A stretch of DNA of 64,000 bases from Streptomyces fungicidicus (GTDB lineage Bacteria; Actinomycetota; Actinomycetes; Streptomycetales; Streptomycetaceae): assembly GCF_003665435.1 (NCBI RefSeq), contig NZ_CP023407.1:2480001-2544000 (forward strand), read 5' to 3'. Both the position numbers and the translations under genes were made by a program. Under the pieces are notes generated by a model. That model had not been told where the DNA came from. It ran no database searches and saw only the letters and a program-made list of their open reading frames with translations. Positions 1-7,881 of the stretch are shown here, in pieces (within the stretch, counting starts at the first letter, position 1; each line of letters starts with the position of its first letter).

Positions 1-1325
1 CCGTCCATGGGGTTCTTCATGGCGAGGAGCTGGGTGAGGGTGCTCTTCATCCGGCCGGCGGCGGTGTCCGGCGCGGCGGATCCGGTCGTGGAGGAGACGA
101 CGACGGGGCCGACGCGCTGGGCGAGGATGCCGGTGGAGCCGGCGAACCAGACCTTGGGCTCGGTGGCCTGGTGGTCCATGGCGGAGACGTACTCGCTCTG
201 CGGCTCGAGCTTCCGGTACGCGTCCGTGGACAGGGTGGGGGTGTGGGCGGGGATGTGTCCGCCGGCGGCCCACTGCCGGGCGTGCCGCACGATGTGGACG
301 GCGAGCCGGTGGGCGGCCTCGTTGGCGGCGCCGCCGCGGCCGGACTGGTGCGGGAGCACGAAGGCGTGCGACTCGGCGTGGGTGGCCTGCTTCCCGAAGA
401 CCGGCGGCAGGGGTGTCGCCCCGTACTCGACCTTCGCGGTGTCGAAGACCGGCACGGACCAGTTGCCCTCCCAGACGAAGGGGGCCCCGTTGACGAACTG
501 TTCGGCGCCCGCGCCGCCGCCGAATCCCGGGTTGGCGTAGCCGTCGCCGACGTGCCGGCGGAGGAACTCCAGGACCTGGGTGGCCTTGTCGGTGTCGAAG
601 GTGACCTCGGTGTTGGCCTCGTCGAACCAGGTGCCGCCGAGCTGGGTGTAGAAGGCGACGAAGAACCACCACTGGAAGTTCTGGTCGTTGTGCCACAGGC
701 CGATGGTCTGCAGCCCCTTCGCGGTGGCCTTCCTGGCCTCCTTGAGCACGTCGAACCACTCGTCCACCGACGTCACCGGCGTCAACCTGCCGTCGGCGCC
801 GAGCAGTCCGGCCTTCTTCAGGACGTCCTTGCGGTAGAAGCAGAGCTGGACGTGGATGTCGAGGGGGAGCGCGTAGAGCCTGCCGTCGACGACGGCGCGT
901 TTCCACAGCTCGGGGTTGAAGTCGCTCTCCTTGACGCCGTATTCGGCGAGCAGGCCGACGTCCCAGGGGTCCAGGAGGCGGCCGGGTGAGAAGCCGGTGA
1001 CGCGGCCCAGGTGCATGACGCCGAGGTCGGGGGCGCGGTTGCCCGCGGCGGCCATGGCGAGCTTGGTGTAGAAGGGGCTGCCCCACTGGAGGGTGGAGTC
1101 CTTCACGTCGATGCCGGGGTGGGCCGCCCGGAAGGAGTCCAGCATCGCGATCATGTTGTAGCCGTCGCCGCCGCTGAAGAGGTTCCAGTAGCGCACCCGG
1201 GTGTCGGCTCCGGAGGCGAGCGCGTCGGCCCCGGTCCCGAGCGCCGCGAAGCCGAAGCTCCCGGCGACCGTCAACCCGCCTGCTCCGGCGAGGAATTGCC
1301 TGCGATTCAGGCCAGGTCGTCCCAT
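1..1325 (-). CDS. Sugar ABC transporter substrate-binding protein (3' end outside window)
   Basis: The minus-strand reading frame is open from an ATG at 1325 to the window edge, about 441 residues. It starts with a twin-arginine signal (NRRQFLAG within the first 15 residues followed by a hydrophobic stretch), so export is probably by Tat. The body has the features of family 1 extracellular solute-binding proteins: RYWNLFSGGDG, then DPWDVGLLAEYG, LYALPLDIHVQLCFYRKDVL and FVNGAPFVWEGNWSVP. Such proteins capture an oligosaccharide outside the cell and hand it to two permeases, which would lie downstream, before position 1. There is a LacI-like palindrome and an IclR-like palindrome upstream. The substrate cannot be told from sequence. 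Family assignment is firm; substrate is unknown. Confidence 0.88.
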   Translation of the reverse strand, partial: MGRPGLNRRQFLAGAGGLTVAGSFGFAALGTGADALASGADTRVRYWNLFSGGDGYNMIAMLDSFRAAHPGIDVKDSTLQWGSPFYTKLAMAAAGNRAPDLGVMHLGRVTGFSPGRLLDPWDVGLLAEYGVKESDFNPELWKRAVVDGRLYALPLDIHVQLCFYRKDVLKKAGLLGADGRLTPVTSVDEWFDVLKEARKATAKGLQTIGLWHNDQNFQWWFFVAFYTQLGGTWFDEANTEVTFDTDKATQVLEFLRRHVGDGYANPGFGGGAGAEQFVNGAPFVWEGNWSVPVFDTAKVEYGATPLPPVFGKQATHAESHAFVLPHQSGRGGAANEAAHRLAVHIVRHARQWAAGGHIPAHTPTLSTDAYRKLEPQSEYVSAMDHQATEPKVWFAGSTGILAQRVGPVVVSSTTGSAAPDTAAGRMKSTLTQLLAMKNPMD

Positions 1326-1362
1326 GCCCTGCCTCATCTGCTCGAGATGGATCGTTCGGCTT

Positions 1363-1377
1363 GTTCGACATATCGAA
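1363..1377. promoter_or_regulatory. Candidate operator, TTCGA inverted repeat (IclR-like)
   Basis: The sequence gTTCGACATATCGAA has arms TTCGA/TCGAA around a 4-base core. It lies about 40 bases upstream of the substrate-binding protein start on the minus strand, where an operator would overlap the promoter. A related motif, GTTCGAGATTTCAAC, lies upstream of the IclR gene at 7745-7759. That this is an IclR site is inference from TTCG-N-CGAA type operators of the family. Confidence 0.4.
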
Positions 1378-1408
1378 TAACGCCCGTAACTTCGAACGGG
1401 ACCGTAGG

Positions 1409-1423
1409 TGGGAAGCGCTTTCA
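1409..1423. promoter_or_regulatory. LacI-family-like operator
   Basis: TGGGAAGCGCTTTCA is a nearly perfect palindrome centred on GCGC, matching the AAGCGCTT core typical of LacI/GalR-family operators in actinobacterial sugar loci. It sits 84-98 bases upstream of the substrate-binding protein start. The rest of 1326-1683 holds no convincing gene; the two palindromes and the ribosome binding site for the plus-strand gene at 1684 are all I see there. The matching repressor is not in the window. Confidence 0.55.
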
Positions 1424-1683
1424 CGTCAATGGTTCGGACGCGAACCCGGGACGGGACTTTTTCGTGTGCCGCACACGCATGACGCGGACACGCCGGGCCG
1501 CGTAGGCTCGAACGGCCTTGCGTGCGGCGGCGGTCCCGGCCGGCGCCCCGGCCGCCGTCCGCACGAACGAACCGCCGAAGGTCACCGAGTGACCGCGCCT
1601 CACCCGGAACTGGCCGGGAGGGCACCCGACTTGGCATATTGCACAGGTGACCGGGCAACACCCAGGGGAACAGGGAGACAGCG

Positions 1684-2205
1684 GTGCGTACCAGGAAGGA
1701 GATGCGTCGTCTCGCTGACGCCCTCATCGACCCCATCCAGGTGGCCGTCCCGGCCGATCCCGAGGTGCTCTTCGACGCCCTGGTCGCCTCCGTCAGCGCG
1801 TGGCGCGGACGTGACGTGGTCGTCCACCGGGCGGCGTTCCCGCCGCACACCGCGAGCGGGCTGTGGCTGGAGCGCGAGGGCCACGACGACGTGGTGGTGG
1901 ACGAGCGGGCCGCCGTGTGGCACCAGATCGTGATCTTCTGCCACGAGGTGTGGCACATGAACCGCCGGGAGGCGGACTCGGCCGCCGACGGGCAGCCCGT
2001 GACCGTCGCCGCGCGCACCGACTTCAGCCTGGCGGAGGAGCAGGAGGCCGACCGCTTCGGCATGCTGATGGGCCGCCGGCTGCGCATCTGGCTGGAGGCC
2101 TCCACCGACTCGGTGTACGCGGCCGAGGGCGGCGCCCCCGGCAGTCCCCCGGACCTCGCCGGACGCATCGGGGCCGCGCTCAACCACCGCGGGACGAAGA
2201 GATGA
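1684..2205 (+). CDS. ImmA/IrrE-like zinc metallopeptidase domain protein
   Basis: A 173-residue protein starting at GTG, with AGGGAGA about 7-10 bases upstream. The diagnostic feature is HEVWHMN near residue 88, a short HExxH zinc-binding motif, followed by a glutamate-rich segment (LAEEQEADRFG) near residue 120 that can give the third ligand. This pattern matches the IrrE/ImmA peptidase-like (COG2856) fold, often annotated as a toxin component in streptomycetes. Known ImmA enzymes cleave repressor proteins. Here there is no XRE repressor next to it in the window; instead the stop codon overlaps the next membrane protein gene by ATGA, so they are translationally coupled. Its substrate is unknown. 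Confidence 0.75.
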   Translation: MRTRKEMRRLADALIDPIQVAVPADPEVLFDALVASVSAWRGRDVVVHRAAFPPHTASGLWLEREGHDDVVVDERAAVWHQIVIFCHEVWHMNRREADSAADGQPVTVAARTDFSLAEEQEADRFGMLMGRRLRIWLEASTDSVYAAEGGAPGSPPDLAGRIGAALNHRGTKR

Positions 2206-3386
2206 GCGGCCTCGTCAACTACGTCAGCTGCGGCGTGCTGTGGGCCGGGCTGCTGGTGAAGGCCCCCGATCTGCTGCGGCACCGGCGCGACCCGTATCTG
2301 CGGTCCATCTGCGCCGTACTGGGGCTGGCGGGGCTGTGCTTCTTCCTGGGGGCGCCGCCCACGGTCGGCGCCGTCAACCGGATCGGCGGGGTGCCGAACC
2401 TCGCGGCGCCCCTCACCTACGCGGCGATCACCGGGTACTGCGCCGCCTCCCAGGTCCTCATCGTGCGCTGGCGCGGCGGGCCCCGGGTGCACCGCACCGC
2501 CCGCCGCTGGATGCTCGCCTACGCCGGGGTGGTGCTCGGCATCGCGGTGACCTTCGCCCTCGGCGACGCGCCCGTGGAGCGCCGCACCGACCTGGACACC
2601 TACTACGCGACGACCCCGTTCATCGCCGAGATGATCGTGCTGTACCTGGTCGCGCACCTCGCGGCGGTGACGGTCACCACGGTGTCGTCGCTGCGCTGGG
2701 CGCGCCGGGTGCGCGGCGGGCTGCGGGCGGGGCTGGTCCTGCTCGGCACCGGTTCGCTGTGCGGCGCCGGGTACAGCCTGGCCAAGCTGATCGCGGTGGG
2801 CGCCCGCTGGGCCGGGGAGGACTGGTCGGCGCTCGGCACCGCCGTCTCCCCGGCGGCCGCCGGCCTGGGCGCCCTGCTGACGGTGGTCGGGGTGCTGGTG
2901 CCGCTGGTGGCGCCCCGGGTCGCCGAGGCACGGCGGGCACGGCGGACGTACGCCCGCCTCGAGCCGCTGGAGCGGGCGCTGGACGATCTGCTGACCCGGC
3001 GGACGCTGCGGCTGCCCCGGCCCCGGCTCGCCTCCCCCACCACCCGTCTGGTGTGGCGGCAGACCAGCGTCCACAACGCGCTGAGCCATCTGGACGCCTA
3101 CTTCGACGCCGGGCTGTACGAGCGGACCCGGTCCCGGGCGCTGGCGGCGACGGGCGACGAGGACCGGGCCGAGGCGGCCGCGTGGGCGGCGGTGATCGGC
3201 GCGGCGGTGCGGGCCGAGGCGGATCCGGGTCACCGGGTCCCGCCGCCCGACGGCGCCGGCCGGCCGCTCGGCCGGGTGCCGGGCCCGGCCGCCCTGGTGC
3301 GGATCGCGGACGCGGTGGCCGGCACGGCCCCGCTGCCTGAGCCCGCCGCGGTGCCGAGCGGCACGGCCCCGGCGGGGACCGCGTGA
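2202..3386 (+). CDS. MAB_1171c/DUF6545-like membrane protein (copy 1)
   Basis: A 394-residue protein whose ATG lies inside the stop of the peptidase gene (ATGA overlap). The first 240 residues contain about seven hydrophobic segments; the remaining 150 form a hydrophilic cytoplasmic tail with charged helices. Landmarks are GAPPTVGAVNRIGGVPNLAAP, TDLDTYYATTPF and VWRQTSVHNALSHLDAYFD. The same landmarks recur in the next gene, so the two are paralogues from a tandem duplication. NCBI calls such proteins MAB_1171c-family putative transporters; no reaction is established. The C-terminal domain may be the regulatory or peptidase-interacting part, which is inference. Confidence 0.72.
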   Translation: MSGLVNYVSCGVLWAGLLVKAPDLLRHRRDPYLRSICAVLGLAGLCFFLGAPPTVGAVNRIGGVPNLAAPLTYAAITGYCAASQVLIVRWRGGPRVHRTARRWMLAYAGVVLGIAVTFALGDAPVERRTDLDTYYATTPFIAEMIVLYLVAHLAAVTVTTVSSLRWARRVRGGLRAGLVLLGTGSLCGAGYSLAKLIAVGARWAGEDWSALGTAVSPAAAGLGALLTVVGVLVPLVAPRVAEARRARRTYARLEPLERALDDLLTRRTLRLPRPRLASPTTRLVWRQTSVHNALSHLDAYFDAGLYERTRSRALAATGDEDRAEAAAWAAVIGAAVRAEADPGHRVPPPDGAGRPLGRVPGPAALVRIADAVAGTAPLPEPAAVPSGTAPAGTA

Positions 3387-3417
3387 GCCGGGGCCCGGGC
3401 GGAAGGAGCCGTCCGGC

Positions 3418-4623
3418 ATGAGTCTCGTGGTCTATCTGGCGGCCTTCGTGTTCGGGATGACGTCCGTGGTGCTGTTCCGCCGCCCGCGCACGGCCGCCCG
3501 GCGCAACCCGCTGACCCTGTCCACCTGCGCGGCGATCGTCCTGGGCGCCCTGGTCCTGGTGTGCGCCGCGCCGGCCACCCTGGGCACCGTCAACGCGCTC
3601 ACCGGCGTCCCCAACTTCGGGGCCCCGCTGACCTACGGGATGCTCTCCGCGTACAGCTGCTCCGTGCTGGTGCTGCTGATCCACTGGCGGGGCGGGTCCC
3701 GGGAGCGGGTGCGGCGCATGGTGCTGCGCAGCGTCGCCGCGTACGGGGTGCTGGTGGTCGCCATCGTCGTGCTGTTCCTGCTCGCCGAGGCGGACACCGA
3801 GCGGCTGACCGACCTCGACACCTACTACGCCAACACCCCGTTCATGCGGGAGATGATCCTGCTCTACCTGCTCGGGCACAGCGCGGCGATGCTGGTGATG
3901 TGCGCCGTCTGCGTCAAGTGGGGGCGCGAGGTCGGCGGGGTGCTGCGGACCGGGCTGCGGCTGATCCTGGTGGGGGCGCTGCTGGACCTGGTGGGGTTCC
4001 AGCTGGCCAAGTACACGGCGGTGGTGGCCCGTTGGGCGGGGCACGACCTGGACTTCCTGTCCACCACGCTCGCCCCGCCGATGGCCTCGCTGGCCGCGCT
4101 GCTGTGCTCCGCGGGGTTCGCGCTGCCGAGGCTCCAGCCGTCCGCGGTCGCCCACTGGCGGGGGCTGGCCGACTACCGGCGGCTGGCTCCGCTGTGGTAC
4201 CTGGTGCGGTCGGCGTCCACCGCGCCCAAGCCGCCGGCCACCTGGTGGCAGCTGCCGCAGGCGCGGCTCCAGTGGCGCGAGGTGTCGATCCACGACGCGC
4301 TGCTGGCGCTGGCGCCGTACTTCGACCACCGGGTCCGCGAGCGGGTGCGGGACGACGCCCTGCGCGCGGGCCGCTCCCCCCACGAGGCGCGTCTCGTGTC
4401 GGAGGCGGCCATGCTCACCGACGCGGCGCGCCGGGCCGCCGCCCGCGAGGAACCGCCCGAGACCCCGGGGACGTACCGGCTGCACGCCACCGAGGTCTCC
4501 GGCACCGGCGGACTGGTGGAACTGGCCCAGGCCCTGCACCGTCCGCCCGCCGCGCGGGACGGCGCGGCGCCGTCCTCCCTGACCGGATCCGTGAGCGAAC
4601 CCGAGGAGCCCCATGTCGCGTAG
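3418..4623 (+). CDS. MAB_1171c/DUF6545-like membrane protein (copy 2)
   Basis: A 401-residue paralogue of the preceding gene. Conserved landmarks occur in the same order: TLGTVNALTGVPNFGAP, TDLDTYYANTPF and LQWREVSIHDALLALAPYFD. About seven membrane segments fill residues 1-240, followed by a soluble tail of about 160 residues. The ATG at 3418 has GGAAGGAG about ten bases upstream. Its end overlaps the following monooxygenase by 11 bases in another frame, so all four genes from 1684 to 6013 probably form one transcript. Two non-identical copies in one operon suggest a heteromeric complex (inference). Function is unknown. Confidence 0.72.
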   Translation: MSLVVYLAAFVFGMTSVVLFRRPRTAARRNPLTLSTCAAIVLGALVLVCAAPATLGTVNALTGVPNFGAPLTYGMLSAYSCSVLVLLIHWRGGSRERVRRMVLRSVAAYGVLVVAIVVLFLLAEADTERLTDLDTYYANTPFMREMILLYLLGHSAAMLVMCAVCVKWGREVGGVLRTGLRLILVGALLDLVGFQLAKYTAVVARWAGHDLDFLSTTLAPPMASLAALLCSAGFALPRLQPSAVAHWRGLADYRRLAPLWYLVRSASTAPKPPATWWQLPQARLQWREVSIHDALLALAPYFDHRVRERVRDDALRAGRSPHEARLVSEAAMLTDAARRAAAREEPPETPGTYRLHATEVSGTGGLVELAQALHRPPAARDGAAPSSLTGSVSEPEEPHVA

Positions 4624-6013
4624 AGCTGTCGTCATCGGTGCCGGCCTGGCCGGCATGCTGGCCGCGGCCGTCCTGTCCCGCGCGGGAGCGGACGAGGTGG
4701 TCGTGCTGGACCGGGACGAGCTGCCCGAGGGGCCGGAGCACCGCAAGGGGCTGCCGCAGGGGCGGCACGCGCATCTGCTGATGGCGGGCGGCATGGACGC
4801 GATGGAGGAACTGCTGCCGGGCGTACGGCCGCGCAAGCGGCTGCTCGCCGCCGGGGCGCACGAGATCCCGCTCAACTCCGGCATGCTGGCGCTGACTTCG
4901 GAGGGCTGGCTGCGGCGGTGGCGGCGCGAGGGGCCGGTCATGGTGACGTGCAGCCGGGCCCTGGTCGACTGGGTGGTGCGGTCGGCGGTGAGGGAGCAGA
5001 CCGCCGTCGAGATCCGCAAGGCGGCCGTGGTGGGGCTGGCCGGCTCCGCGTCACGGGTGCGGGGGGTGCGGATCGCGGCGCCCGGCGGGGATACGGACCT
5101 CGAGGCGGACCTGGTGGTCGACGCGAGCGGGCGCGGCACACGGATCGTCAGCTGGCTGGACGGGCTCGGGCTGAGCGGCGTCCAGGAGCGGGCGGTGGAC
5201 TCCGGCCTGGTCAACGCGTCGCGCGTGTACCGGGTGCCGGACGGGGCGGAACGGTTCCCGCTGACGATCGTGCAGGCCGACCCGTACGCGTCCCGGCCCG
5301 CGCGCAGTGCGATGGTCATGCCGATCGAGGGCGGCCGCTGGCTGGTGAGCTGCGGTGGCTCGCGGGGCGGTGAACCCCCGGCGGATCCGGAGGGGTTCCT
5401 CGCGTACACGCTCGCGCTGCCCGATCCGATCGTGGGGCGGCTGATCTCCGGGGCGCAGCCGCTGACCGACGTGCATCTGAGCCGGTCGACGAGCAATGTG
5501 CGGCGGTACCTGGAGAGGATGCCGCGGTGGCCGGAGGGCCTGGTGGTCCTCGGGGACGCGCTGACCACGTTCAATCCGGCGTACGGGCACGGCATGTCGG
5601 TCGCCGCGTTCGGCGCGCGGGTCCTGGACCGGGAGCTGGCCCGCGGCGGCATGGGCGCGCCGGGTCTGGCCCGGCGGGTGGTGCGGGGGGCGGCGCACGC
5701 GGCGGACCCGGCGTGGTCGATGGCCGTCGGCCAGGACGTGCTCTATCCGGGGGTGCGGGGCGGGGCGCCGGGGGCCGGCGACCGGGTGGTGACGGCGTAC
5801 ACGCGGCGGATGACGCGGGCGGCCACGGGCTCGTACGCGGCGGCCTCGGCGATCTGGGACGTCACCAGTCTGCGGACGCCGCCGGGGCGGATGTTCCGGC
5901 CGGACGCGCTGCTGGCGGCGGCGGTCGGGTCTCCGCTGCCGCCGTCCACGGAGCCGCCGCTGACGCCGGGTGAGCGGGAGGTTCTGCGGGGGCTGGACCG
6001 CACGGGGGTGTGA
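4613..6013 (+). CDS. FAD-dependent monooxygenase/oxidoreductase
   Basis: A 466-residue flavoprotein. The N-terminus has the Rossmann FAD motif VVIGAGLAGMLAAAVLSRAG, then KGLPQGRHAHLL, a variant of the Arg-containing segment seen in geranylgeranyl-reductase and aromatic-hydroxylase types. Around residues 170 and 310 are DASGRG and VVLGDALTTFNPAYGHGMS, the DG and GD motifs that hold the FAD ribityl and pyrophosphate groups. These are features of the p-hydroxybenzoate hydroxylase superfamily. Substrate is unknown. It starts inside the end of the membrane protein gene, so it probably acts with that membrane system, perhaps oxidising a membrane lipid or quinone-like molecule (inference). Confidence 0.85.
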   Translation: MSRRAVVIGAGLAGMLAAAVLSRAGADEVVVLDRDELPEGPEHRKGLPQGRHAHLLMAGGMDAMEELLPGVRPRKRLLAAGAHEIPLNSGMLALTSEGWLRRWRREGPVMVTCSRALVDWVVRSAVREQTAVEIRKAAVVGLAGSASRVRGVRIAAPGGDTDLEADLVVDASGRGTRIVSWLDGLGLSGVQERAVDSGLVNASRVYRVPDGAERFPLTIVQADPYASRPARSAMVMPIEGGRWLVSCGGSRGGEPPADPEGFLAYTLALPDPIVGRLISGAQPLTDVHLSRSTSNVRRYLERMPRWPEGLVVLGDALTTFNPAYGHGMSVAAFGARVLDRELARGGMGAPGLARRVVRGAAHAADPAWSMAVGQDVLYPGVRGGAPGAGDRVVTAYTRRMTRAATGSYAAASAIWDVTSLRTPPGRMFRPDALLAAAVGSPLPPSTEPPLTPGEREVLRGLDRTGV

Positions 6014-6027
6014 GCGTGGGGGCGTTG

Positions 6028-6065
6028 AAACGCCGGAGGGGCTGAATTCAGCCCCTCCGGCGTTT
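6028..6065. terminator. Perfect 19-bp inverted repeat, terminator; dispersed repeat copy 1
   Basis: The arms AAACGCCGGAGGGGCTGAA and its exact complement abut with almost no loop, ending in TTT. It lies between the convergent monooxygenase and SMP-30 genes and can end transcription from both sides. Nearly the same element occurs at 25723-25757, so this is a dispersed streptomycete terminator sequence. Confidence 0.85.
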
Positions 6066-6077
6066 GCCGGGAACGGT

Positions 6078-6932
6078 TCAGCCCGCGAAGGCCGGCTGGG
6101 GGAAGCCCGTGCCCGCTTCCGGGACGACCAGGAGGGAGCCCGCCAGCGGGTGCGGGGAGGTCAGCCCCACCCGCGCCGTGGTGATGTACAGATCGCGCAG
6201 GCCGGGCCCGCCGAACGCGCAGGCCGTGACCCGCGGCACCGGAAGCCGTATCTCCCGGTCCAGCTCACCGGAGGGCGTGTACCGCCGCACCGCGCCCCCG
6301 TCCCACAGCGCCACCCACACGCAGCCGTCCGCGTCCACGCACAGCCCGTCCGGGAAGCCCGCCCCGTCCTCGATCGTCACCAGGCGGCGCCGCCCGGTGA
6401 TCCTGCCGTCCGCCTCGCCGACGTCGAAGACGTCGACCCGGCGGGTGGGCGAGTCGACGTAGTACATCAGCCGTCCGTCCGGGCTCCAGCCGGTCCCGTT
6501 GCTCACCGCCACGTCGTCGAGCAGGACCCGGACCGTGCCGTCGCCGGTGACGCGGGAGAGGGTGCCTCCGCAGGGCGCCTCGTCGTACCGCATGGTGCCC
6601 GCCCAGAGGCTGCCGTCGGGGGCGACCGCGGCGTCGTTGGCGCGGCGGCCGGGGACGACCTCGCGGTGCAGCCAGCGGAAGGCGCCGTCGGGGTCGAGCA
6701 GGCCGATGCCGTCCCGCAGGTTGAGGACGAGGCCGCCGCCCGCGCGGGGCTTGACGGCGCCCACGTGCTGGCCGGTGCGGCGCACGGTGCGCCGGCCGGT
6801 GGCCGGGTCGTAGGTGTGGACGCGGGAGCCGAGGATGTCGATCCACAGGAGGCGGCCGGCCGCCGCGTCCCAGGTCGGGCCCTCGCCCAGGGCGGCCTCC
6901 GCGCGGACCGCCACGTCGAAGCCGTTGGTCAT
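6078..6932 (-). CDS. SMP-30/gluconolactonase/LRE family protein
   Basis: A 284-residue six-bladed beta-propeller hydrolase. Metal-ligand motifs of the SMP-30/regucalcin family are present: GEGPTWD near residue 17 (glutamate ligand), RANDAAVAPDGSLWAGTM near 100, SNGTGWSPDGRLMYYVD near 145 (asparagine ligand) and FPDGLCVDADGCVWVAL near 195 (aspartate ligand and catalytic acid). Family members open sugar lactones with a divalent cation. It is translated from an ATG overlapping the stop of the IclR gene (ATGA), so it is the second gene of an iclR operon and is probably part of a sugar acid or pentose catabolic route. Exact lactone is not visible from the sequence. Confidence 0.88.
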   Translation of the reverse strand: MTNGFDVAVRAEAALGEGPTWDAAAGRLLWIDILGSRVHTYDPATGRRTVRRTGQHVGAVKPRAGGGLVLNLRDGIGLLDPDGAFRWLHREVVPGRRANDAAVAPDGSLWAGTMRYDEAPCGGTLSRVTGDGTVRVLLDDVAVSNGTGWSPDGRLMYYVDSPTRRVDVFDVGEADGRITGRRRLVTIEDGAGFPDGLCVDADGCVWVALWDGGAVRRYTPSGELDREIRLPVPRVTACAFGGPGLRDLYITTARVGLTSPHPLAGSLLVVPEAGTGFPQPAFAG

Positions 6933-7702
6933 GCGACGCTCCGGTGGCCCAGGCGCTCGGACAGTTCGGCAGCGCCCTTCGCGGCGAGCTGTTCCAGCTC
7001 GCCCACCCGCTCGTCGGTCCAGCGGATCATCGGTACGGAGATGGACAGCGCGGCGACCACCTGTCCGGTGCGGTCCCGCACGGGGGCGGCGACGCAGGAG
7101 ACGTCCGGGTTGGACTCGCGGCTCTCCACGGCCACGCCCCGGGCGCGGATCTCCGCAAGGGTCTCGCGCAGGGCGGCCGGGTCGGTGATGCTGTTGGGGG
7201 TCATCGCGATCAGCTCGGCGTCGTCGGGCAGGCGCGCGGTGAGTTCGTGCTCGGGGAGGGAGGCCAGCAGCATCTTGCCGACGGAGGTGCAGTGGGCGGG
7301 GAGCCTGCGGCCCGCCGCCGACACCATGCGCACGGCGTGCGTGGAGTCCACCTTGGCGATGTAGATGACGTCGGTGTCCTCCAGGATCGCCACGTGCACC
7401 GTCTCGTCGCAGGTCTCGGCGACCGAGCGGGCGACCTGCTGGCCCTCGGCGGCGAGGTCGAGGTGCTCGGCGTAGCGGGCGCCGAGCTGGTACGGGCGTA
7501 CGCCGAGCCGGTAGCGTCCGGGCTGGCCGGCCACCGGGACGATGTACTTCCGGGCGGCGAGGGTGGTCACCAGCTCGTGGACGGTGGTGCGCGGCAGCTG
7601 GAGGCGGCGCACGATGTCCGGGGCGGAGAGCGTCCCGTCCCCGTCGAGGAAGAGCTCGAGAATGTCGAGAGCCCGGGTCACGGCTGGTACGAGGCGTCCC
7701 AC
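6929..7702 (-). CDS. IclR-family transcriptional regulator
   Basis: A 257-residue regulator with an N-terminal winged helix-turn-helix (VTRALDILELFLDGDGTLSA, then RLQLPRTTVHELVTTLAARK) and a C-terminal IclR effector domain (VRMVSAAGRRLPAHCTSVGK, later ESRESNPDVSCVAAPVRD with the characteristic cysteine). I chose the GTG at 7702 because GGGAGGGG lies about 9 bases before it; a longer frame to 7783 has no such site and adds 27 unusual residues. It precedes the SMP-30 gene in one operon and likely controls it and perhaps the sugar transporter at the window start, given similar palindromes. Effector probably a sugar or its lactone (inference). Confidence 0.88.
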   Translation of the reverse strand: MGRLVPAVTRALDILELFLDGDGTLSAPDIVRRLQLPRTTVHELVTTLAARKYIVPVAGQPGRYRLGVRPYQLGARYAEHLDLAAEGQQVARSVAETCDETVHVAILEDTDVIYIAKVDSTHAVRMVSAAGRRLPAHCTSVGKMLLASLPEHELTARLPDDAELIAMTPNSITDPAALRETLAEIRARGVAVESRESNPDVSCVAAPVRDRTGQVVAALSISVPMIRWTDERVGELEQLAAKGAAELSERLGHRSVA

Positions 7703-7744
7703 GACCGGCCCCCTCCCTATGTGTCTCAGGCGCCTGCGGCTCTC

Positions 7745-7759
7745 GTTCGAGATTTCAAC
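7745..7759. promoter_or_regulatory. Candidate IclR autoregulatory operator
   Basis: GTTCGAGATTTCAAC, an imperfect inverted repeat with GTT/AAC ends, lies 43-57 bases upstream of the chosen IclR start. It shares the first six bases and the AT-TC core with the palindrome at 1363-1377. Binding by this IclR protein is an inference only. Confidence 0.35.
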
Positions 7760-7881
7760 AGGCGATCGGAATGGCGAACACACAGGCTAGCCATACGTGC
7801 CCACCCGGGCAATGGCCCGGGCCCCCGGAGCCGGACGCCCGCCGGTCGGCCACCGCCCCGGGAAGTCCCCGGTGCGCGACG

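Noticed and set aside
2674..5652. Very long minus-strand open frame opposite the membrane/monooxygenase unit
   Set aside because: Arg/Pro/Gly-rich translation with no domain; typical antisense shadow in G+C-rich DNA. The plus strand codes for recognisable proteins.
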